From positions 1-15,690 of the forward strand of contig UQSP01000046.1 of assembly GCA_900543755.1 (NCBI GenBank): 15,690 nucleotides of DNA, in the 5' to 3' direction. Made by a program: the position numbers and the translations under genes. Positions within the stretch are counted from its first letter, which is position 1, and each line of letters starts with the position of its first letter. Source of the DNA: an uncultured Eubacteriales bacterium. GTDB taxonomy: Bacteria > Bacillota > Clostridia > Christensenellales > Pumilibacteraceae. Under the pieces are notes generated by a model. It did not search any database, was not told the origin of the DNA, and worked only from the letters and a program-made list of their open reading frames with translations. Positions 7,372 through 13,493 of the stretch are shown here, one piece after another.

Positions 7372-8154
7372 TTATCGGTAATAGCCCACGAATTTTATAA
7401 GACCGGTCCCCTCGCTGAGTTTCTGCATTACGCGCATAAGCGTTTCCTTTCCTTCGTCGCAGGAAAATTCGACGTAAAACCAGTATTCGAATATGCCGTC
7501 GCGGCTTGGTCGGGACTCGAGTTTAGTCATGTTAAGATTAAAATCCGCAAGCACGCCAAGCACTTTAAGCAACGCGCCCGGCCGATGCCTGGTTTCAAAC
7601 AAAACGCTGACCTTGTTGCCCTGAAACAGCGGCTGCTTTTGCAAAAGAACGAAGCGCGTAGTGTTGTCTTTTGCGTCCTGAACGTCCTTTTCAAGCACCG
7701 TCTGTCCTTTTTCGGGCTTACGCGCAAGCGCCGCCTCGTCCTTGTTTTTTATAATCTTTAATGCTTCGGACGTACTTGCGACGGCAATGACCAAAGCGTC
7801 GGGAAAATACTTTTTGATATATCCGTCGCACTGGGCAATCGCCTGCGGGTGAGAATAAATTTTTCTGACGTCGGACTTAGCGGCTCCTTCAATTCCTATC
7901 AGAGAATGTACGATGGGCCTCAAAAACTGGGCGGTAATGTAAACGTTGTATTTTTTAAGAGCGTCCAGACAATCCCCCACGCTGCCGCCCACGCTGTTTT
8001 CTATGGGCACAACCGCACCGGATACGCTTCCTTTTTCCACCGCCTCCGCCGCGGCCGCCATGGAGGAAAAACCTATTAATTCCGCCTTAGGAAAATTCTC
8101 GCTCGCGCAAGCGTAAGTATGACTGCTTTCCTCACCGAAATAACCTATTTTCAT
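7372..8154 (-). CDS. pheA: Prephenate dehydratase with ACT domain
   Basis: PheA converts prephenate to phenylpyruvate with loss of water and CO2, the committed step to phenylalanine. This 260-residue protein is the monofunctional form, with no chorismate mutase domain. The periplasmic-binding-like catalytic domain starts MKIGYFGEESSHTYA, carries VVPIENSVGGSV (residues 48-59), and has the catalytic TRF motif at 166-168. The C-terminal ACT domain (about 180-260) keeps GALL (193-196) and ESRP (213-216), the phenylalanine-binding motifs, so feedback inhibition by phenylalanine is expected. I chose the ATG at 8152-8154, with GAGGA just upstream. A TTG at 8167-8169 would overlap the preceding stop and has no ribosome binding site. 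It follows the Rho-like gene by 11 bases and is probably cotranscribed with it. No other aromatic pathway genes are nearby, and no T-box or leader peptide is visible. Confidence 0.97.
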   Translation of the reverse strand: MKIGYFGEESSHTYACASENFPKAELIGFSSMAAAAEAVEKGSVSGAVVPIENSVGGSVGDCLDALKKYNVYITAQFLRPIVHSLIGIEGAAKSDVRKIYSHPQAIAQCDGYIKKYFPDALVIAVASTSEALKIIKNKDEAALARKPEKGQTVLEKDVQDAKDNTTRFVLLQKQPLFQGNKVSVLFETRHRPGALLKVLGVLADFNLNMTKLESRPSRDGIFEYWFYVEFSCDEGKETLMRVMQKLSEGTGLIKFVGYYR

Positions 8155-8165
8155 CAATCCTCGCT

Positions 8166-9560
8166 TCAACTCGCGGATTCCGCCGAAAGTTTGTTTATGA
8201 CGTCTTCATAACCGTCGCAGTCGAGTACGGTTTTCAATGCCGCAGATTCCGAAACCGTTACGGCTATATTCCTCAACTTAACGAAAGCAGCCTGCTCTTT
8301 GGCGGTAAAGTTAATGCCGGAATTTGAAAAGCACCGCGAAAGTTCTACGTTGAAATCGCCGTAAAACGCACGCGAGGTAAGGCAAAGTTCCGCCGATACA
8401 AGATTTTTGACGCGGTAATACGCCCCAACCGTGTTATCGCGGTCGGCAAAAGCGAACAGTGTAAAACTGCCGCCCGTAGCGAACTGCGCCGCCGAATCGA
8501 CGAGTTTTTCGGCTCCGTCCATGCTTAGCGAACATGCCCTGTCGATATTGTTAAGCACGACAACCACGTTTTTACCGCATTTTGCCTGAGCCGAAGCATA
8601 ATCGCGAACCCTCTTGACTATTTTCTCGTCCTCGTCCCCGTCTCCCGCACCGGTAAACACCGCCGAGGGAAAAACCGAGGATAATTTTTGTTTTGTCTCC
8701 GCAGAAACGCCGAGGCACAAAAAAAGAATTTCGTCGACTTTGGTTATCTTCTGTAAAGAGGAAGTCAGTTTCGCCGCGTTTTCGGAATACGAAAATTTAC
8801 CCGAGCAGGATATTACGACGCTTTGCCCCAGCGCGGAAGGAGTAAAAACGTCCATAAGCTTCAGTAATCCCGAATCCGAACCGGAGCTTGGCAATATTCT
8901 TTGATACGGTTTAATTTTCTCGTCGCATGTTTGTTTGTCCCGCGCGGCGGCAAACACTGAAGAATCGGTTTTGACGCCGTTAACCGAATCAATGTAGTGC
9001 AAACAGAAAAAGCCGGCGTTTTTGACGTAACGCGCGCGACCCGAAACAACGTCTCCGCTTTTAAGACCGTAAAGGTTGATAAGCCGCCTTATGACGCCCA
9101 CGTCCTCCACGCTTTTTACGAATCGGTTGACTCTTAAAGCCCCGCCCGACTCGTCTCCGTCGAAAACTCCCTCCACAAAACTGCCGAGAACGTAATCCCC
9201 GTGTTTAAAATCTTCCAGCAGTTTAAGCTCGTCCTCGGGACTTAATTTTTTAACGTCGGGATCGGAAAGAGGCGCGCCTTCCTCGGAAAAGTACTGCAAG
9301 CCCCACAACAAATCCATCATTCTGTCCACGAGGTCGGATTTAGAATAGGTGCAAGGCGAAGCAACGCCCATATTTTTGGCAATTTCCCTCAGTTCAGGCA
9401 AATTGTGAACTTCGAAATATCCCCTGCCCAAACGTTTAAAATCCGCTTCGTCGGAAAGGGATAGCCCGGATTTGTTCTCCTCGCCGAGAATTTCTTCAAT
9501 AGTGCTGTCTTTAAAGGAAAGCTTCCTCAGACTTTTGAATTGTTCTTCCGTTTTCGTCAT
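8166..9560 (-). CDS. Rho-like protein with degenerate ATPase site (putative pseudo-ATPase paralogue of terminator Rho)
   Basis: This 464-residue protein follows the plan of transcription termination factor Rho, which binds RNA as a hexamer and uses ATP to pull transcripts from RNA polymerase. Residues 51-86 resemble the Rho_N helical domain (NLPELREIAKNMG, then SKSDLVDRMMDLL). Residues 121-196 resemble the OB-fold (GVIRRLINLYGLKSGDVVSG against Rho's SQIRRFNLRTGDTISG, then FFCLHYIDSVNGV). Residues 232-415 track the RecA-like domain (LMDVFTPSALGQSVVIS against VLDLASPIGRGQRGLIVA; GGSFTLFAFADRDNT against GGSLTIIATALIDTG). The catalytic parts are not kept: PPKAGKT is replaced by CSGKFSYSE (252-260), DERPEE by LGVSAE (283-288), and the Walker B aspartate in LLDSITR by Asn (VLNNIDR, 335-341). 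The Q/R-loop block GGVDANALHRPKRFFG is shortened to DGAEKLVDSAAQF. The RNP1 GFGFLR reads GGALR. The frame is intact. I chose ATG 9558-9560, with AAAGGG upstream (9566-9571), over a GTG two codons earlier. Its function is unknown; it is unlikely to be the cell's working Rho. Confidence 0.8.
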   Translation of the reverse strand: MTKTEEQFKSLRKLSFKDSTIEEILGEENKSGLSLSDEADFKRLGRGYFEVHNLPELREIAKNMGVASPCTYSKSDLVDRMMDLLWGLQYFSEEGAPLSDPDVKKLSPEDELKLLEDFKHGDYVLGSFVEGVFDGDESGGALRVNRFVKSVEDVGVIRRLINLYGLKSGDVVSGRARYVKNAGFFCLHYIDSVNGVKTDSSVFAAARDKQTCDEKIKPYQRILPSSGSDSGLLKLMDVFTPSALGQSVVISCSGKFSYSENAAKLTSSLQKITKVDEILFLCLGVSAETKQKLSSVFPSAVFTGAGDGDEDEKIVKRVRDYASAQAKCGKNVVVVLNNIDRACSLSMDGAEKLVDSAAQFATGGSFTLFAFADRDNTVGAYYRVKNLVSAELCLTSRAFYGDFNVELSRCFSNSGINFTAKEQAAFVKLRNIAVTVSESAALKTVLDCDGYEDVINKLSAESAS

Positions 9561-9575
9561 AAACACCCTTTACGA

Positions 9576-9593
9576 ATCCGCCGAGCGGCGAAT
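9576..9593 (-). promoter_or_regulatory. Leader hairpin next to the Rho-like gene's ribosome binding site
   Basis: In the transcript, ATTCGCC (9593-9587) pairs with GGCGGAT (9582-9576) around a GCTC tetraloop, a 7-bp stem with one G-U pair. It ends four bases before the AAAGGG ribosome binding site (9571-9566). Its position could affect ribosome access, but no alternative pairing is evident, and a short hairpin like this may be incidental. Confidence 0.35.
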
Positions 9594-9641
9594 AATACTT
9601 ACAAAACACAGCTAAACAAAAAATTGCAAGCCGACATTTTG

Positions 9642-9671
9642 ATTATATCATTTATTGTTATAATTTGGCAA
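9642..9671 (-). promoter_or_regulatory. Sigma-A type promoter of the Rho-like gene
   Basis: On the minus strand TTGCCA (9666-9671, five of six consensus bases) is followed after 18 bases by a perfect TATAAT (9642-9647). Transcription would start near 9635 and give a leader of about 75 bases. This is the best-matched promoter in the window, so the Rho-like-pheA unit is probably expressed independently of the gyrase operon. Confidence 0.7.
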
Positions 9672-9898
9672 GTTTTTGCATACTTTTTTCGCAAAAACAT
9701 TAACATTACGCACGAAACGGACAAAATTTCCCGCAACGTTAAAAAATAAAACGTTTTTTAATTACTCTTTAAGCGCGCGGCAAAATTTATACGCGCTGTA
9801 TCCCCGACTAAAAACTATTCGCATCCGTTTAAGGCGTTTTGCCGGTTTTTGCCTTTATCGACATAATCGAAATCCGCGACGGAAAGCTTGCAAACAAT

Positions 9899-10816
9899 TC
9901 ATTTTAAGCCCCTGGCGTAAAAAATACCGTCCTCCATGCCCTGTACGGAAGCGTCGGACCGGGCGCGCAGCAATCTGCACTCGGTCAGGGCGCAGTACTC
10001 TTCCTCCTTTTCCACCGACAAATAATTGCGTTTCAGTTTTTTCGCGGTAACAGCGGTAGAACCGCTGCCGCCGAACGGGTCAAGCACCAGATCTCCCTCG
10101 TTTGAAGAAGCGAGAATCAGTTTTGCCAGCAGTTTTTCGGGCTTTTGCGTGGGATGCGGAGTATTCTCCCGCATGGACCAGTAAGGTACGGTAATGTCGT
10201 CCCAGAAGTTTGACGGGCAGGTATCGCGATACTTTACGCCGTCCAGGACGAACCAGTCTTTGGGTTTGCCGTCCTCGGTATACGGCGCGACCACTTTTCT
10301 GCGCTGACGCACCGCGCCGAGGTTGAAAACGTAATCGTCCGAAACGGTGCAGAACCAGATATCTTCCATGCCGTTTTTCCAGTTTGTTCTGGCGCCCCGT
10401 CCCTTTTCGCGCTGCCAGGTAATGCGGTTTCTTACGGTAAAGTACTTTTGAAGAACGGGAGCAATGACTATACCGCTTTCCCAATCGCAGCAAACGTAAA
10501 CGGAAGCCGTTTTTTTCAGCGTGTGAAGGTAAGCTTTTACCCACTTTTCGGTAAACGCGCGGTAATCGCTTTCGCTCATGCGTGAAAATTCCCGATTGCC
10601 GAAAGTCTTTGTCATGTTGTAAGGAGGGTCGGCAATCAACAGGTCGGCGCACCCGTCGGGCAGTACCACGGCGGCGTCAAAAGAGTCGCCCCAAACGGTT
10701 TTATTGCAAAAATCCCCCGTTTCTTTGAGATATGCGCAAGAAACGCAGCGGCTTAAAAACCCCTGCGTTTCGCTTTTTGTAAGCGTCAATGTTTTATTTC
10801 TCGACGATTTTGCCAC
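9899..10816 (-). CDS. Beta-class DNA methyltransferase (probably N6-adenine), solitary
   Basis: The 305-residue protein has the N6_N4 methyltransferase fold in beta-class order: the catalytic motif IV DPPYN comes first (residues 63-67), the HPTQKPEKLL motif X at 221-230, and the AdoMet-binding motif I DPFGGSGST last (246-254). DPPY favours adenine N6, but cytosine N4 cannot be excluded. The target-recognition region is probably the variable stretch from about 140 to 215. The N-terminus carries three cysteines (C24, C27, C37; CxxC then C) that might bind metal or may simply be structural. I chose the GTG at 10814-10816, four bases after the gyrA stop, with GGAAG upstream; the frame continues to 10927 inside gyrA, but that part encodes nothing methyltransferase-like. 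It is the third gene of the gyrB-gyrA unit. No restriction enzyme or specificity subunit lies beside it, so it looks like an orphan methylase. The recognition sequence is unknown. Confidence 0.88.
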   Translation of the reverse strand: MAKSSRNKTLTLTKSETQGFLSRCVSCAYLKETGDFCNKTVWGDSFDAAVVLPDGCADLLIADPPYNMTKTFGNREFSRMSESDYRAFTEKWVKAYLHTLKKTASVYVCCDWESGIVIAPVLQKYFTVRNRITWQREKGRGARTNWKNGMEDIWFCTVSDDYVFNLGAVRQRRKVVAPYTEDGKPKDWFVLDGVKYRDTCPSNFWDDITVPYWSMRENTPHPTQKPEKLLAKLILASSNEGDLVLDPFGGSGSTAVTAKKLKRNYLSVEKEEEYCALTECRLLRARSDASVQGMEDGIFYARGLK

Positions 10817-10820
10817 TTGA

Positions 10821-13478
10821 TTATTCTTCCGAAGAATTTTCGGAATTCTCCTCTTCTCCGCCGTTATAAGAAAGGTCGCCGTCCATATCGCCGCCTGCTT
10901 TGGCAAGGTCATCGGACGCGGATACATTATCTTCGTCGGCGGTCAAGTCCGTTGCGTCGGGTTTATCCGTTTCCGTTCCTAAAATTTGCGAATCGGTTTG
11001 GTCAGTTTCTTCGGTTTCGGGCTCGGGCGGAGCGACGGCAACGCATACCACGCTGCCCTCTCCTTTCATGCGCATTATTCTGACGCCCTTGGTATTGCGC
11101 GAAATTTTGTTGATTTCTTCCGCTTTTATGCGGATTATTATGCCGTTGTCCGCAATAAGCAGAATATCGTCGCCGGGATTTATAAGCTTGAGATTTACAA
11201 GCTCGCCCGTCTGTTCGTTGAATTTACCCGCCAGAGTGCCTTTTCCCGCGCGCGACTGGATACGGTATTCGTCGATGTCGCTGCGTTTGCCGTAGCCTAA
11301 GCGGGAAACGGTAAGCACTTCCTGATCGCAGTCTTTTCTTATGACCGCCATATCGACTACGCGCTCTCCCTCGCCCAAACGGATGGAGCGCACGCCCATG
11401 GACGATCTTCCCGTGGGACGCACGGAGGACGCGGGGAATCTTATACATTTTCCCGAAGAAGCCGCAAGCAGGATTTCGTCTCCGTCGCTGAGAATCTGGA
11501 CGGAAATAAGCTCGTCCCCCTCGAGAAGAGAAATGGCGATTTTACCCACTTTTCTTATGGACTCGAACTCCGTAAACGCGGTACGCTTTACAAGTCCGCC
11601 CTTTGTCGCCATCATGAGATAGCCGCTGTAATCGCTGTTTTCTTTGACGGGAATGACCGCGCTTACTTTTTCGTCGGGCTGCAGCTGCAAAAGGTTGACA
11701 ATCGCTCTGCCTCGCGCGGTACGTTCCGCTTCGGGCACCTCGTAAGCCTTGATGGAATACACTCTGCCGAAATTGGTGAAGAACATGAGGTCGTCGTGAG
11801 TGCAGGTTATAAACATATTCTCGACAAAGTCTTCTTCCTTGGGCTTGTGAGCGGTTACTCCCGTTCCGCCGCGGTGCTGAGCCTTGTATTCGGTCACGGG
11901 CAGACGTTTGACGTATCCCGAATGAGTCATGGATATAACGACGTCCTCGCGGTCGATAAGGTCTCCCACGTCGATTTCGTCGTAATCGATGCAAAGCTGG
12001 CTCTTTCTGGGAGCGTTGTATTTGTCCCTGATTTCGTTGATTTCGGTTTTGATAATGGCGGTAATGCGTTCGGGACGGGCAAGAATGTCCTTTAAGTCCG
12101 CTATACGCTCCTCAAGTTCCTTAAGTTCGTTTCTGATGGACTCCACTTCAAGGCTGGTAAGGCGCTGCAATCTCATTTCCAGAATCGCGCCCGCCTGCTT
12201 GTCGGACAAAAGAAATTCCTTCATCAGGTTATCCGCCGCCTCGTATTTGTCCTTGCTTGCCTTGATTATCTCGATAACTCTGTCGATGTTGGCAAGCGCC
12301 ACGACAAGGCCCTGCAGAATATGCTCGCGGTCCTCGGCGCGCGCAAGGTCAAATTTAGTGCGCCTTACTATCACGTCCTTCTGATGCTCGAGGTAATAGT
12401 AAAGCATTTCCTTGAGATTGAGAATCTTGGGTTCGCCGTTTACCAGCGAAAGGAAAATAATGCCGCCCGAAACCTGAAGGTCGGTATGCTTGTAAAGCGT
12501 GTTGAGCACCACCTGGGGCTGAGCGTCGCGCTTTACGTCGATGACTATTCTCATGCCCTCGCGGTCGGATTCTTCGCGGATATCGGTAATTCCCTCCACC
12601 TTCTTGTCCTTTACAAGGTCGGCAATGGATTTGATAAGCTCCGACTTGTTGACCTGATAGGGAAGCTCGGTTATTACAATGTGGTGTCTGCCGGCGGTAC
12701 CCTCTTCTATCTCCGCTTTGGCGCGGATTACTATGCCGCCGCGACCCGTACGGTACGCCTGCTTAATGCGTGCCCTGCCCATGATAAGACCGCCCGTGGG
12801 GTAATCGGGCGCAGGGACGTATTCCATAAGTTCATCCACGGTGATGTCGGGATTGTCGATAAGCGCGTCCACCGCCGAAATAACTTCACCGAGGTTATGC
12901 GGAGGAATATTGGTCGCCATACCTACGGCTATACCGTCCGAACCGTTTACCAGAAGATTGGGGAAACGGCTGGGAAGCACCGTGGGCTGCATCAGAGTAT
13001 CGTCGAAGTTGGGATACCAGTCCACCGTTTCCTTGTCGATGTCGCGCAGCATTTCCGCCGCGATTTTACTCAGCCTTGCCTCGGTATAACGTTGCGCCGC
13101 AGGGGGATCGCCGTCCACGGAGCCGAAGTTACCGTGCCCGTCCACAAGCGGACAGCGTATGGAAAAGTCCTGTGCAAGACGCACCAACGCGTAGTAAACC
13201 GAGCTGTCGCCGTGCGGGTGGTACTTACCCATACAGTCGCCCACGATACGCGCGCATTTACGGTAAGGCTTGTCGGAAAAGAGGTTAAGCTCGCTCATCG
13301 AATACAGGATACGGCGCTGAACGGGTTTAAGTCCGTCGCGGACGTCGGGTATCGCGCGGGAAACGTTTACCGCCATAGCGTAGGCGATAAACGATTTTTT
13401 CATTTCCTCGTTTACTTCGACCTGAATAATTTTGCTGTTGTCTATGATTTCTTTTATGTTGTCGTTTTTATCCGCCAT
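10821..13478 (-). CDS. gyrA: DNA gyrase subunit A
   Basis: GyrA is the DNA-breaking and wrapping subunit of gyrase, which supercoils DNA as an A2B2 complex. The 885-residue protein has the RAIPDVRDGLKPVQRR entry, the winged-helix segment GKYHPHGDSSVYY (84-96), and the catalytic tyrosine in AQRYTEARLS (Y131), nine positions offset from E. coli Y122. The quinolone region has Ser92 at the Ser83 position but Tyr96 where E. coli has Asp87 and Bacillus Glu. The C-terminal beta-pinwheel carries the GyrA-box as QHRGGTG (534-540), in place of the usual QRRGGKG, which still marks it as GyrA rather than ParC. The last ~75 residues are a low-complexity acidic tail rich in Asp, Glu, Ser and Thr, as in some GyrA proteins where it tunes supercoiling. 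ATG 13476-13478 has GGGGGA eight bases upstream and follows gyrB by 15 bases. The methyltransferase starts 4 bases after its stop. Confidence 0.98.
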   Translation of the reverse strand: MADKNDNIKEIIDNSKIIQVEVNEEMKKSFIAYAMAVNVSRAIPDVRDGLKPVQRRILYSMSELNLFSDKPYRKCARIVGDCMGKYHPHGDSSVYYALVRLAQDFSIRCPLVDGHGNFGSVDGDPPAAQRYTEARLSKIAAEMLRDIDKETVDWYPNFDDTLMQPTVLPSRFPNLLVNGSDGIAVGMATNIPPHNLGEVISAVDALIDNPDITVDELMEYVPAPDYPTGGLIMGRARIKQAYRTGRGGIVIRAKAEIEEGTAGRHHIVITELPYQVNKSELIKSIADLVKDKKVEGITDIREESDREGMRIVIDVKRDAQPQVVLNTLYKHTDLQVSGGIIFLSLVNGEPKILNLKEMLYYYLEHQKDVIVRRTKFDLARAEDREHILQGLVVALANIDRVIEIIKASKDKYEAADNLMKEFLLSDKQAGAILEMRLQRLTSLEVESIRNELKELEERIADLKDILARPERITAIIKTEINEIRDKYNAPRKSQLCIDYDEIDVGDLIDREDVVISMTHSGYVKRLPVTEYKAQHRGGTGVTAHKPKEEDFVENMFITCTHDDLMFFTNFGRVYSIKAYEVPEAERTARGRAIVNLLQLQPDEKVSAVIPVKENSDYSGYLMMATKGGLVKRTAFTEFESIRKVGKIAISLLEGDELISVQILSDGDEILLAASSGKCIRFPASSVRPTGRSSMGVRSIRLGEGERVVDMAVIRKDCDQEVLTVSRLGYGKRSDIDEYRIQSRAGKGTLAGKFNEQTGELVNLKLINPGDDILLIADNGIIIRIKAEEINKISRNTKGVRIMRMKGEGSVVCVAVAPPEPETEETDQTDSQILGTETDKPDATDLTADEDNVSASDDLAKAGGDMDGDLSYNGGEEENSENSSEE

Positions 13479-13493
13479 TTCGATTGTCCCCCG

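Larger units (their letters stand above)
9561..9898. other. Intergenic region between methyltransferase and Rho-like gene, no gene seen
   Basis: This 338-base AT-rich gap holds the Rho-like promoter and leader hairpin (listed separately). Two weaker structures lie nearer the methyltransferase end: a 6-bp stem (9772-9777 with 9792-9797, 14-base loop) and an all-A/T 8-bp stem (9739-9746 with 9754-9761) that contains two copies of the palindrome AACGTT. Neither is followed on the minus strand by a proper T-tract, so I cannot name an intrinsic terminator for the gyrase operon. Confidence 0.55.

Noticed and set aside
9735..9761. AACGTT palindromes as a terminator or operator
   Set aside because: The stem is almost entirely A/T, has no T-tract on the strand that needs termination, and two palindromic 6-mers in AT-rich DNA are not unusual.
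10817..10927. Upstream ATG start of the methyltransferase inside gyrA
   Set aside because: It would overlap the gyrA acidic tail by over 100 bases and adds no methyltransferase-like sequence; the GTG right after the gyrA stop fits better.
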